Source of the DNA: Kitasatospora paranensis
GTDB taxonomy: Bacteria; Actinomycetota; Actinomycetes; Streptomycetales; Streptomycetaceae
Direction of reading: 5' to 3'
NCBI RefSeq assembly: GCF_039544005.1
Contig: NZ_BAABKV010000001.1
Coordinates: forward strand, 8,060,001-8,124,000
Length of the DNA: 64,000 bases
Numbering within the stretch: the stretch's first letter is position 1; every line of letters starts with the position of its first letter. This document shows, piece after piece, positions 1 through 7,960 of the stretch. The notes under the pieces were generated by a model. It made no database searches. It had not been told where the DNA came from and saw only the letters and a program-made list of their open reading frames with translations. The translations under genes were made by a program, and so were the position numbers.

Positions 1-360
1 GCGGGAGGCCCGGCGGGTGAGGTGGTGGCCGATCTCGGGGCCGGGCAGGCCGGGGTAGGTGACCATCCCGTGGCGGACCGGGTGGCTGAGGTCGATGGCC
101 TGCCGCTGGGCCCGGCGGGGCCGGGCCGAGCCGGTGTGCGGGTCCTTGTGCGGCTCCTGCACGAGCCGTGTCCGGCTGATCCGCACGCTGCCGACCATCA
201 GCAGGCCGAGCCGGCGTACGAACAGCTCGGCCAGCTCGGCCTCGCCGGTGTCCGGGCCGGGCACGTCCAGCCGGAACCCCTGCGCCTGGAGGGCTCCGCC
301 GTTGGCGAAGGTCACCTCGGCGTCGAACTCGGCCCGCCACTGCTGGTTCTCGTCCGTCAT
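1..360 (-). CDS. Cyclase-family protein (kynurenine formamidase-like), 3' part off the window
   Basis: The ATG is at 360-358 and the reading frame runs off the left edge, so only 120 codons are visible. About 88 residues of N-terminal extension precede the opening of a cyclase domain (PF04199), seen as IDLSHPVRHGMVTYPGLPG near residues 89-107; this HP...M..YPG pattern is the usual start of metal-dependent cyclase/kynurenine formamidase proteins. The metal-binding HxGTHxD motif would lie beyond the edge and cannot be checked. The family hydrolyses small amides or lactones, and the substrate here is unknown. The N-terminal extension makes this a variant of the plain formamidases. Confidence 0.75.
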   Translation of the reverse strand, partial: MTDENQQWRAEFDAEVTFANGGALQAQGFRLDVPGPDTGEAELAELFVRRLGLLMVGSVRISRTRLVQEPHKDPHTGSARPRRAQRQAIDLSHPVRHGMVTYPGLPGPEIGHHLTRRASR

Positions 361-534
361 GGACCCGATGCTGGGTGACGAGGCGTCTGTTGACAAGCAG
401 GAGTCCGCGGAGCGGTCGCCGCGCAGTCCGCCCGCCGTCGCGCGCGGAGGTCCACGGCCGGCCGGGCGCGCGGGCGGCCCACGGCGCACCGGCCGGCACC
501 ATCGGTGGCAACGAGCACGGCGAAGGGTGAATGT

Positions 535-564
535 TTGACATGGTGAACTATCGACGATTACCTT
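535..564 (+). promoter_or_regulatory. Vegetative-type promoter of the isomerase gene
   Basis: TTGACA at 535-540 and TACCTT at 559-564 are separated by 18 nt, matching the housekeeping -35/-10 pattern of streptomycetes. The predicted start point near 571 leaves a leader of about 85 nt before the GTG at 656. Confidence 0.55.
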
Positions 565-655
565 CATGCCACCGGTCAATGAACTGGATCATCCGCCTTC
601 TCGGCCCCGTTGTGCGCCGAGTCGGCGCCGCTGCCCGTCGAAGGAGACGACCACG

Positions 656-1447
656 GTGAATGCTTCGCACCGCCCTGCACCCGGGTCGGCCGCCGTCGAC
701 CACCGCGCCGCCGTCGCCGAGGAGACCGCCCGCTTCGTCGCCGTGATCGAGGGTGCCGACCTGGCGCTGCCGGTGCCGGCCTGCCCGGGGTGGACGCTGG
801 CCGACCTCGTGAAGCACACCGGCAGCGTCCAGCGCTGGTTCTCCGTGCTGCTGCGCACCCGGGTGCAGGAGCCACCCCGGAGCCGCGAGGTGGATCTGCG
901 GCTGCCCGCGGACGAGGGCCACTACCCCGCCTGGCTGGCCGAGAGTGCGGACGAGGCCGCCGACGCCTTCGCCGCCACCGCTCCGGACGTCCCCATGTAC
1001 GCGTGGGGTGCCGACCAGCACGCCGGGTTCTGGGCGCGCCGGATGCTCTTCGAAACGCTGGTGCACCGGACGGACGCCGAGGCCGCGCTCGGTCTGGACC
1101 CCGCGATCGACCGCGCGTCGGCAGTCGACGGGATCGACGAATTCCTGGTCAACCTGCCCTACGCCGGAATCTTCGCCCCCAAGGTCGCCCATCTGCGCGG
1201 CACCGGCGAGACCATCCGCTTCGTGGCCGTCGACGCCGACCGCGACTGGCTGGTCCGGCTGCGCCCCGACGGCTTCGGGATCGACGCCGCCGACGCTGCC
1301 ACGGTCGCCGCCGATGCGGGAGTTCGCGGCACCGCGGCCGATCTGCTGCTCCTGCTCTACGGCCGTCGGCGCCACGCCGATGCGAGCTTCGAGCGGGAGG
1401 GCGACCAGCAGCTGCTGGCACACTGGTTCGCCAACTCCGAGTTCTGA
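656..1447 (+). CDS. Maleylpyruvate isomerase family mycothiol-dependent enzyme
   Basis: The 263-residue product has the two-domain plan of the mycothiol-dependent maleylpyruvate isomerase family. A DinB-like four-helix N-terminal domain carries PACPGWTLADLVKHTGSV at about residues 42-59, whose His is a usual metal ligand, and FETLVHRTDAE follows at about 136-146 with another conserved His. A C-terminal MDMPI_C-type domain ends in GTAADLLLLLYGRR. The GTG at 656 is chosen because AAGGAGA lies 8 nt upstream; the frame is open further upstream but lacks such a site. The family transfers or isomerises substrates with mycothiol as cofactor; the specific substrate cannot be read from sequence. Confidence 0.85.
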   Translation: MNASHRPAPGSAAVDHRAAVAEETARFVAVIEGADLALPVPACPGWTLADLVKHTGSVQRWFSVLLRTRVQEPPRSREVDLRLPADEGHYPAWLAESADEAADAFAATAPDVPMYAWGADQHAGFWARRMLFETLVHRTDAEAALGLDPAIDRASAVDGIDEFLVNLPYAGIFAPKVAHLRGTGETIRFVAVDADRDWLVRLRPDGFGIDAADAATVAADAGVRGTAADLLLLLYGRRRHADASFEREGDQQLLAHWFANSEF

Positions 1448-1454
1448 CGGACCG

Positions 1455-1898
1455 TCAGGTCGCCCGGCGTCGGCCGTGGTCCTCGATGGGGACGCGTGCC
1501 TCGTCGAACAGGGCGGGCCCGGCCTGCGGCGGTGTCGGCCAGGCACCCGACTCCGGGTTGATTTCGACGAGTTGCTCGGTGGACAGCGCATAGACGACAC
1601 GGCCGAGCCCGGAGCGGACGATGGCACCGCCGCACATGCCGCACGGCTGGCAGCTGGTGTACAGGGTGGTGCCCGCGGCCGTGCGGGGGTCCAGTTCGCG
1701 GGCCGCCCAGCGGGCGAGCTTCAGTTCGGGGTGGGCGGTGATGTCGTTGTCGCGCCGCACCGTGTTGTGGGCTTCGGCGAGAACCGTCCCGTCCGGTCCG
1801 GCGAGCAGGGAGCCGTACGGGGCGTCGCCCAGGGTGACGGCGCGGGCCGCGAGGCCGATCGCGCGCCGCAGAAGGATCTCGTCGGCCGTGCTGATCAC
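1455..1898 (-). CDS. Nucleoside deaminase (cytidine/deoxycytidylate deaminase fold)
   Basis: The 147-residue zinc deaminase has HPE in AHPELKLARWA at about residues 77-87 in place of the more common HAE, and the PCxxC zinc motif in TSCQPCGMCGGAI at about 106-118. These supply the Zn ligands and the catalytic Glu of the guanine/tRNA-adenosine deaminase group. The ATG overlaps the stop of the upstream LLM oxidoreductase gene by four bases (ATGA), so the two are translationally coupled. The substrate base is not determinable from this sequence. Confidence 0.85.
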   Translation of the reverse strand: MISTADEILLRRAIGLAARAVTLGDAPYGSLLAGPDGTVLAEAHNTVRRDNDITAHPELKLARWAARELDPRTAAGTTLYTSCQPCGMCGGAIVRSGLGRVVYALSTEQLVEINPESGAWPTPPQAGPALFDEARVPIEDHGRRRAT

Positions 1899-2713
1899 GA
1901 TGATGCGCTCCTCTGAGTGGCAATGGCGGTGAGTGCCTGCCGGGCCGCCTCGGGCCTGCGGGTCTCCTCCGGGTCCCCGTGGTAGGGGTCGAGGACGACG
2001 GTGCCGGCGCCGAGCAGGCGGAGCCGGTCGAGGTCGTCGAGGATCTGGTCGAGGGTGCCGACCCCGGCGGGCCGTTCGGGGTCGTCGACCGGTGTGCCGG
2101 TCAGCCGCAGGGCGATGCGGGGCGCGAACCCCGGCACCGGGTGGGCCGCCAGGGCGGAGCGCATCCGGGGCACCGAGAGCCGCAGCGGGTGCCAGGCGTC
2201 ACCGAACCTGACGGCGCGTCTGATCCCCGCCGCACTGTTGCCGCCGACCCAGACGGGGACCGAGGGAGTGGTGGACCCGGCCCTCGCGGACCAGGAACTC
2301 CGCAGGGTGGCCAGGCACTCGTCGGTCAGCCTGCCCCGCTCGGCGAACGGGACGCCGAGCGCGTCGAACTCCTGGCGCGCCCAGCCGGCCCCCACCCCGA
2401 GCACGAACCGCCCGCCGCTGAGCTGCTGGAGGTTGTCGGCCATCCGCGCCACCAGCAGCGGGTGCCGGTACGGCAGGACGAGCACGGTCGTGCCGAGCCG
2501 CAGCCGGGTGGTGATCCCGGCCATCCAGGACAGTGCGGTGAACGGCTCGTAGAACGGCTCCGGGTAGCGCTCGGCCACGTCCGGGGTGACGGCCACGTGA
2601 TCCGACACCATCAGCAGGTCGAAGCCGAGCCCTTCCACCGTCCGGGCCCATGCGCGGAGCACGCCGGGATCCGTTCCGGGCCCGAAGTTCGGTACGTTGA
2701 CACCCAGTTGCAT
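1895..2713 (-). CDS. LLM-class F420-dependent oxidoreductase
   Basis: The 272-residue luciferase-like monooxygenase-fold protein starts MQLGVNVPNFGPG and contains GFDLLMVSDHVAVTPD, LRLGTTVLVLPYRHP and FVLGVGAGWARQEFDALGVPF, the standard TIM-barrel signatures of the actinobacterial F420-dependent TIGR03619-like group. Such enzymes use reduced F420 for hydride transfer to varied substrates. It is somewhat short between the GAGW block and the C-terminus. It is the first gene of a two-gene unit with the deaminase and is divergent from the Lrp regulator at 2807, which is the obvious candidate for its control. Confidence 0.85.
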   Translation of the reverse strand: MQLGVNVPNFGPGTDPGVLRAWARTVEGLGFDLLMVSDHVAVTPDVAERYPEPFYEPFTALSWMAGITTRLRLGTTVLVLPYRHPLLVARMADNLQQLSGGRFVLGVGAGWARQEFDALGVPFAERGRLTDECLATLRSSWSARAGSTTPSVPVWVGGNSAAGIRRAVRFGDAWHPLRLSVPRMRSALAAHPVPGFAPRIALRLTGTPVDDPERPAGVGTLDQILDDLDRLRLLGAGTVVLDPYHGDPEETRRPEAARQALTAIATQRSASS

Positions 2714-2779
2714 GATCTCAGGCTATCCCGGTGATCACGGGCCGGTGAAGACATTTCTCCCGGTGCGAGCAGCATTCTC

Positions 2780-2806
2780 ATGGTGATTTCCCGGTAGGAT
2801 CACCAT
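2780..2806. promoter_or_regulatory. Lrp-type operator overlapping a leaderless promoter
   Basis: The inverted repeat ATGGTGAT (2780-2787) / ATCACCAT (2799-2806) has an 11-nt spacer that contains the start of the TAGGAT -10 box (2795-2800). The -10 ends six bases before the ATG at 2807, so the mRNA probably starts at the start codon. The dyad ends exactly at the start codon, suggesting autorepression of the Lrp gene and perhaps control of the divergent oxidoreductase. Confidence 0.6.
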
Positions 2807-3253
2807 ATGGCCGTGAATCTTGACGATGTCGACTGGGCGATCATCGATCAGCTCCAGCAGGAGGCCCGGATCTCGATCAGCGAGTTGGGGAGGCGGGTGA
2901 GCCTCAGCGCGTCGGCCACCACGGAACGGGTGCGCCAACTGGAGGCCCTGGGCATCATCACCGGCTACCGGGCCGTCATCGACCTGACCAAGGTCGGCTA
3001 CCAGGTGCTCGCCGTCGTCCGGCTGAAGTACCCGGGCAACCGCCATCAGCCGCTGCACCGGCTGCTCGCCGAGCGGCGGGAGATCCTGGAGTGCCTGCGC
3101 ACCACGGGCGACGACTGCTACACCCTGAAGGTGGCCGCGACCTCCATGGCCCACCTGGAGGCACTCATGGACGAGCTGGCCGGCTTCGGCAGCACGACCA
3201 CCAGCATCGTCTACAGCCAGACCCTGCCCTACCGAGGCCCGGAGCGACCCTGA
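2807..3253 (+). CDS. Lrp/AsnC family transcriptional regulator
   Basis: The 148-residue product has an N-terminal AsnC-type helix-turn-helix (LDDVDWAIIDQLQQEARIS, then ISELGRRVSLSASATTERVR) at residues 4-45, and a C-terminal RAM effector domain (YQVLAVVRLKYPG ... CLRTTGDDCYTLKVAATSM) at about 65-120. Length and architecture are normal for the family. It is divergently transcribed from the LLM oxidoreductase/deaminase pair across 93 bp with a palindromic operator, so local control is likely. No classical ribosome-binding site precedes the ATG, in keeping with a leaderless transcript. Confidence 0.9.
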   Translation: MAVNLDDVDWAIIDQLQQEARISISELGRRVSLSASATTERVRQLEALGIITGYRAVIDLTKVGYQVLAVVRLKYPGNRHQPLHRLLAERREILECLRTTGDDCYTLKVAATSMAHLEALMDELAGFGSTTTSIVYSQTLPYRGPERP

Positions 3254-3306
3254 CCGACCCGGACCGACCCGGACCGACCCTGACGGGCGCTGACGGGCGC
3301 CGACCC
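3249..3306. repeat. Short GC-rich tandem repeats
   Basis: Repeats of ACCGACCCGG and then TGACGGGCGC run directly after the Lrp stop codon. They appear non-coding and could fold as a weak terminator. No function is claimed. Confidence 0.5.
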
Positions 3307-3402
3307 GTCCAGGCCGGCCCCGGTCGATGCGAATGGGAGAGGGCGAATCGCCCAAGCAGAATCGGGAGGCGATTCGGGCCGGGAGTGCGGGACACTCGCC
3401 CG

Positions 3403-4124
3403 GTGATCGTGATGCAGCCCGTTGTGGAGATCGTGGTTCGCGACGGCTTCGGCCTCTGGCCGATCGCCGAGGCGGAGCCCTTCGGCGTCCTTCCCTTGAG
3501 CAGGCACCTCTCATCGGCCGAGGTCGGCACGGCGATGATGGCCATCGCCGGCTGGAATGACGCCGACGCCGACGCCGACGCCGACAGCGACCGCCCCCGC
3601 GGCCGGACGACCCGCTCGGCTCCTTCCTGTACGGACTGCTGACCCTCGACCCCCTCTTCGCCTCCGGCGGCCTGGGGGTCACGGACAGGTCGACAGGCGT
3701 GGAGTTCCTGCCCGGCTGCTGCGACGGGCTGGAGGACTGGCGCACCTGGCACCGGATCATCGACCACGGCAGCACCGTCTGGTTCGGGCACGAGCCCGTG
3801 TCGCCGGTGGCCGAACGGTTCGGCCACATCGTCCGACTGACCGTCGACGCCCAGCAGGCCGACAGTCCGGTGATCGAACTGTCCGTCACCGAGCTCGCGG
3901 GCCTGATCGGCGACGCCGAGCGCGATCTGACCGACTTCCTTGCGCTGGCCGCCGATTGGGCCGCCGAGCACCTGCCCGACCATGCGGGCCCGGTCACCGC
4001 CGCACTCGCCCGCCTGCTCGGCCTGCCTGTTCCCGTCGTACCCTCCGCACCGTCGACCTTCTCGAACCCGTCGGTCACGCCCGGCTCTGCGACCGGCGGG
4101 GCGGGATCAGACCGGCAGGCGTGA
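3403..4124 (+). CDS. Uncharacterised protein, frameshifted as sequenced
   Basis: The first part is read from GTG 3403 (or ATG 3412): MQPVVEIVVRDGFGLWPIAE ... MMAIAGWND, then an Asp-Ala repeat. It runs into a stop at 3640-3642. The continuation PDDPLGSFLYGLLTLDPLF ... ALARLLGLPVP lies one frame away and ends at 4124. One extra C in the C5 run at 3594-3598 joins the halves as SDRPPRPDDPLGSF and gives a 240-residue protein. I do not recognise a domain. The GACGCC hexamer repeat near 3559-3583 encodes the acidic Asp-Ala stretch. A real frameshift is possible but less likely than an undercall, given the pattern elsewhere in the window. Confidence 0.55.
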
Positions 4125-4276
4125 GCGCAGCCCCGGTCGGTGGTCGGCGGCCGCTGGGGGGCCGGCAGGAAACTCGGCTGCGTGCCGCACCTGCCCGCCC
4201 TAGGCTTCCGTTCGTGGGGCCACGACCGACGCGCCCCGCCGGCCTTGGTCAGTCAGTGGAGCGGAGATGTGCGGGC

Positions 4277-4999
4277 ATGACGGGTGAACTGTTTGCGGTC
4301 TGCTTCGATGCGATCGACCCGGAGGGACTCGCGCGGTTCTGGTCCGGCATCCTCGGCTGGGAGACGGCGCACGATCCGGCCGACGGCGTCGCACTCCTGC
4401 CCGGCGACGACACGGGCTTCAGGCTCCGGTTCGTCGCGACCCGGGAGCAGAAGGCCGGACAGAACCGGATGCACTTCGATCTGACGAGCACCTCCCTGGA
4501 GGACCAGCAGAAGACGGTGGCCCGGGCGCTGGAACTGGGCGGACGTCACATCGACATCGGCCAGGGGCCGGAGGAGAGCCACGTCGTGCTCGCCGACCCC
4601 GAGGGCAACGAGTTCTGCGTCATCGGGCCCGGCAACAACTTCCTCGCCGACTGCGGGTTCCTGGGCGCGCTGGCTTGCGACGGCTCGCAGGCCGTCGGGT
4701 ACTTCTGGAGCGAGGCGCTGGGGTGGCCCCTGGTCTGGGACCAGGACGAGGAGACCGCGATCCGCTCGCCGCACGGCGGTCCGAAGGTCACCTGGGGCGG
4801 TCCGCCGCTGATGCCGAGGCCGGGCCGGGACCGGCTGCGCTTCGACCTCCTTCCGCCCGCCCACGGCGATTGGCGGACCGAGGTCGACCGTCTGCTCGCC
4901 CTCGGTGCGACTCGCATCGGAACCGGCCCGGGCGGCGACGGCCGAGTGACGATGGCTGACCCCGACGGCAACGAGTTCAGCCTGTTGACGACGCGGTAG
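4277..4999 (+). CDS. VOC family protein (tandem glyoxalase/bleomycin-resistance fold)
   Basis: The 240-residue protein consists of two vicinal-oxygen-chelate modules. Module one (about 1-118) runs from LFAVCFDAIDPEGLARFWSG to HVVLADPEGNEFCVIG, and module two (about 125-240) ends VTMADPDGNEFSLL. Both carry the terminal DP(E/D)GNEF motif whose Glu is a typical metal ligand. The ATG at 4277 follows a GCGGAG site. Tandem VOC proteins of this type in Streptomyces are mostly of unknown substrate; some act as antibiotic-binding or lyase proteins. Confidence 0.85.
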   Translation: MTGELFAVCFDAIDPEGLARFWSGILGWETAHDPADGVALLPGDDTGFRLRFVATREQKAGQNRMHFDLTSTSLEDQQKTVARALELGGRHIDIGQGPEESHVVLADPEGNEFCVIGPGNNFLADCGFLGALACDGSQAVGYFWSEALGWPLVWDQDEETAIRSPHGGPKVTWGGPPLMPRPGRDRLRFDLLPPAHGDWRTEVDRLLALGATRIGTGPGGDGRVTMADPDGNEFSLLTTR

Positions 5000-5130
5000 C
5001 GCACCCATGCCCAGGGCATCACGGCGTGGATGAACTCGGCCGCTCGTCCGAGGTCGTGGACAAGGACGGCGCGATCGTCCCATGTGGGCACCAGCGTCCG
5101 GCCGATCCCGGACGGTGACCGGTCTCGTCC

Positions 5131-5238
5131 TCATGCTCTCAGCCGGATGATGAGGGCGGCCGTGGTGACGGTGCCCAGGTAGACGTAGGCGCGCTTGTCA
5201 CAGCGGGTCGCAATGGGCTCGGCGGCATACTGGCGGGA
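5131..5238 (-). mobile_element. C-terminal remnant of a DDE (IS5-type) transposase
   Basis: Reading the minus strand to the TGA at 5133-5131 gives RQYAAEPIATRCDKRAY followed by VYLGTVTTAALIIRLRA and a stop. This resembles the conserved tail of one group of actinobacterial IS5-family transposases (PIATRYDKRAYVYLGT...LR). Only about 35 codons remain. The 5' part, the catalytic DDE residues and the terminal inverted repeats are absent. The remnant abuts the start codon of the gene at 5238, so an old insertion was probably lost by deletion here. The 130 bases between the VOC stop and this fragment hold no gene I can support. Confidence 0.55.
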
Positions 5239-5950
5239 TGAGCTTCGGGGTGGGGTGGCCTGGCGAGGGCAACGGGGGCGGCTGGGTGCTCCGGGAGATG
5301 TTGGGGCGTGCGGCGGAGGGCCTCGGGGTCGTCCTGCCCGAGCCGGACGGGCAGTGGAGCGGCATGGCGGTGTACGCCGACGCGGGGCTCGGGCGGCGGG
5401 TGTCGGTGCATCCGGCCGACGAGCAGCGTCGGGCCTTCCGGGTGTACCTCCAGAGCAAGGGCCAGCGCCTGGCCTCCGGGTGGACCGCCGATCCGGCCGA
5501 GGTGGTCAGGGCCACGCTGGCCTGGACCGGCGGAGCGGGGCTCGAGGAGGTCCAGGAGCAGGCCCCGTGCATCGAGTTCCGCCCTTGGGCCCTCGCGCAC
5601 GAGCGGGAGCCGCTCGGTGCCGTCGAGTTGGCGTGGTGCCTCAAGCTCGACGGCATCCACATGCCGCCGATGAACCGGTTCCCGCGTGTGCATGCATTGT
5701 TGGCGGCGGCGCACGCCCAACCGGCGCTCCGCCAACTGATGCCGGTGACCAGCCACTTCAACCTCTGGTTCTCCACCAGTACCACCGCGCGATGGAGTAC
5801 GACACGGGTCGGGTACATGATCCGGCCGCACGATGGGGGTTCTACGGGGTACGCAACCGAGGCGAGTTGCTCGCGCGCTTCGAGACGCCGGAGGAGGCCG
5901 TCGCCCTCGTGCTGGCCGACCTGCCGGAGGGGATCGGGTCGGCGCATTGA
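5238..5950 (+). CDS. DUF6193-like protein, frameshifted as sequenced
   Basis: The protein begins MSFGVGWPGEGNGGGWVLRE and runs through AVELAWCLKLDGIHMPPMNR and LMPVTSHFNLWFSTST before losing frame. The tail FYGVRNRGELLARFETPEEA ... VLADLPEGIG lies one frame away. One extra G in the G5 run at 5835-5839 gives a continuous 237-residue protein. The W/Y-rich middle, the AAxxQPALRxLxPxTSH segment and the final TPEEAVALVLADLP recall the DUF6193 family annotated near streptomycete natural-product genes. That assignment is from memory of the pattern and is tentative. The promoter region overlaps the transposase remnant. Confidence 0.5.
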
Positions 5951-6090
5951 GGCGTCGTTCGGGCGGTATTGGCAGAGATCGTGTGCGTCGTCACGTTCGG
6001 TTGCGCCCGGTGCCGGCGCTCTTGACCGCCAGAAGGCTACCGAGGTGACAGCCCGTTGGACCTGCCTGCGGCCCGACCAGCCGACAGGCT

Positions 6091-6808
6091 TCAGCAGACC
6101 CAGGGCCCGGGGAGTTCCGTGCGCACGGATTCAAGATCGGCAGCAGTTCGTCCGTGCGCGTGGATCCAGGACAGGTCCTGAATGCCGTCCCGGCGCACCA
6201 GGCGACCGGGTGCCGCGTACCAGCGCAGGGGAGTCGTCATCGCCCACCCACATGGGATGGTCGGGCAGGTCGACCCGGGTGTAGTGGGTGCGGAGCCCCG
6301 GCAGGAGGGCTTGTGGCAGTTCGCAGGCGTCGTACCGACTGCCGGCCTCGAAGAGTGACTCGCTCAGCACGAGTTCCACCCAGGCGAGCGACATCCGATC
6401 GAGGAAGGGGACCCAGCCTCGATGCGACTCCACCAGTACCGGCGGGTCGTCCCGCTCGATCTCGTCCACGGGGATGCCCCAGAAGGCACAGTCCTGATTC
6501 TCACGGCGGAAGACCAGGATGCCGTTCAGGGCATTGTCGATGCAGAGCCCGGCGGGCGGGATCAGGGGGCCCTGTTGTCGGGTCAGGTCGTCCCTGCGGC
6601 CGAACAGCGCGTAGCCCTGACGCAGGGCGGTCGGCAAGCGGAAGCCGAGATCGGTTTCCACGGAGGCCAGTTCGTCCTCGGTGCAGCCGTCGGCAGGCTG
6701 CAGGGGGCGGCCGAGCCATGCGTCGGCGAACCAGCGCACGAACCCCAAGGCCTGGGACGGAGTCTGTACTCCGCGCAGCGCCACCGACACGTCGGGACCG
6801 TCCACCAT
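6091..6808 (-). CDS. SMI1/KNR4 (SUKH)-like protein, frameshifted as sequenced
   Basis: From ATG 6808 the frame gives EDELASVETDLGFRLPTALR followed by YALFGRRDD and later LNGILVFRRENQDCAFWG, the typical start and core of SUKH-superfamily proteins. Near 6228-6231 (GGGG) the frame changes: the in-frame tail has poor codon usage, while the adjacent frame reads LRWYAAPGRLVRRDGIQDLS ... HGRTAADLESVRTELPG and stops at 6091. The shift equals one extra or two missing bases, unlike the other breaks in this window. SUKH proteins are often immunity proteins of polymorphic toxins; no toxin gene is adjacent. An upstream ATG at 6901 in the same frame is less likely. Confidence 0.6.
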
Positions 6809-6971
6809 GCGGAAGACGCTACCGCCTCTCTCCGGTGACGTGACCACGCATCGGGAGAAGGGCGAGGGCGCGGAGAGAGTCATCAACAGCGGTGGGGACA
6901 TGCCGAGCAGCCAGTACGTTCACGATCCGGCGGTGGGTCGGGCCGTTCCGAAAATATTTCTGCCGAACGTT

Positions 6972-6996
6972 GAACCCTGCCGAGCCGGGCTCCGTT
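6972..6996 (+). promoter_or_regulatory. ECF-type promoter for the lipoprotein gene
   Basis: GAACC at 6972-6976, 16 nt, then CGTT at 6993-6996. The same GAACC-N16-CGT arrangement precedes the ECF sigma gene at 7901-7925, which suggests both are read by that sigma factor. An AT-rich dyad GAAAATATTTC lies just upstream at 6950-6960. Confidence 0.5.
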
Positions 6997-7063
6997 CTGA
7001 GGGTGCGAGCGTCACGAAGACGCACAAGTCGCCTCAAACCAGCCACCTTCAGGGGAGTTCGCC

Positions 7064-7657
7064 ATGTCCAAGTTCACCGGTCGCCGTCTGCTCGTCGCCG
7101 TCGGCCTCTCCGCCGCGGCCCTCGTTCTCAGCGCCTGCGACTCCGACACCGGCGGCTACGGCAGCGGTTCGAACGCCGCGACCGACGCCCCCGTCACCGC
7201 CCCGTCCGCCGCCGCGCCGGCCGGCGCAGCGGGCGCGACGGCCGGGCTGGTCGCGGTCACCAGCCCGCAGCTGGGGCAGATCGTGACCGACTCCGCCGGC
7301 CGGACCCTGTACCGGTTCGACAAGGACACCAGCAAGCCGTCCGCCACCAACTGCACCGATGCCTGTGCCGCGAAGTGGCCGCCGGTCGTGGTCCAGGGGA
7401 CGCCGGAGCTCAACGGCGTCGGGTCGGCCCTGGTCGGCAGTGTGGCCCGCCCCGACGGCACGATGCAGGTCACGCTGAACGGCTGGCCGCTGTACCGCTT
7501 CGCCGGGGACACGGCGGCGGGCCAGGCCAACGGCCAGGGTGTCGGCGGCACCTGGTTCGCGAGCACGCCGGAGGGCAAGAAGGCCCAGAGCACCGGCAAG
7601 GCCGCCGCCCCGGCCGCGCCGAGCCAGGCCCAGAGTGGCTACCCGAGCGGCTACTGA
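7064..7657 (+). CDS. Lipoprotein of the COG4315 'secreted repeat' family
   Basis: The 197-residue product has a lipoprotein signal (MSKFTGRRLLVAVG ... LVLSACDS) with lipobox LSAC and Cys at about residue 25, so it should be anchored outside the membrane. Two repeats of the family follow: QLGQIVTDSAGRTLYRFDKD ... CTDACAAKWPP at about 70-110, and DGTMQVTLNGWPLYRFAGD ... GTWFAS at about 130-165. The paired Cys residues around NCTDACAAKW are typical. The molecular role of the family is not established. The gene is followed by a hairpin terminator and then an ECF sigma/anti-sigma pair with the same promoter motif, suggesting it belongs to that sigma factor's regulon. Confidence 0.85.
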   Translation: MSKFTGRRLLVAVGLSAAALVLSACDSDTGGYGSGSNAATDAPVTAPSAAAPAGAAGATAGLVAVTSPQLGQIVTDSAGRTLYRFDKDTSKPSATNCTDACAAKWPPVVVQGTPELNGVGSALVGSVARPDGTMQVTLNGWPLYRFAGDTAAGQANGQGVGGTWFASTPEGKKAQSTGKAAAPAAPSQAQSGYPSGY

Positions 7658-7685
7658 CGGCCTGCCCGGGGCACGGGCACCCGCT

Positions 7686-7715
7686 CACGGACTGTCCGTC
7701 CACGGACAGTCCGTG
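7686..7715 (+). terminator. Hairpin terminator after the lipoprotein gene
   Basis: A perfect 13-bp stem, CACGGACTGTCCG (7686-7698) and its complement (7703-7715), has a 4-nt loop. There is no U tract, as is usual in streptomycetes. Confidence 0.7.
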
Positions 7716-7900
7716 AACCGTCCGTCCCGCCACGGGGCGCTCGTTCGGGCCCGCCACCGCGACAGTGCCGACGTGCCTGTCGCGGTGGACCCTTGCCCGG
7801 CCCCGGTCGTCCGTACGCGCCGTCCAGGCGGCCGCCCCGACCCGGCCGCCCCGGGCTCCGCCCGGCGCGAATCAGGCCCGCACCAGCGGGAATCGCCGTT

Positions 7901-7925
7901 GAACCGATCGGCCGCATCGCGCGTG
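7901..7925 (+). promoter_or_regulatory. ECF-type promoter of the sigma factor gene
   Basis: GAACC at 7901-7905, 16 nt, then CGTG at 7922-7925, starting 60 bases before the sigma ATG. It matches the element upstream of the lipoprotein gene and suggests autoregulation. Confidence 0.5.
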
Positions 7926-7960
7926 TAAGCGGTGACATATCCCGACGGAGGAGTGGGCGG

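Noticed and set aside
22..538. Plus-strand open frames at the left edge
   Set aside because: They are antisense to the cyclase-family gene and have shadow-type Arg/Pro/Gly composition.
548..1627. Long minus-strand frame opposite the isomerase gene
   Set aside because: It is open only because of high GC, has no ribosome site, and overlaps a recognised gene fully.
3559..3583. Programmed ribosomal frameshift at the GACGCC repeat
   Set aside because: The repeat is a multiple of three and lacks a slippery heptamer; the adjacent C5 run explains the break in the same way as 17 other sites.
4546..5091. Minus-strand frame starting MPTWDDRAVLVHDLGRAAEF
   Set aside because: The first 35 residues look protein-like, but the frame then runs through the VOC gene in antisense; I could not support a gene.
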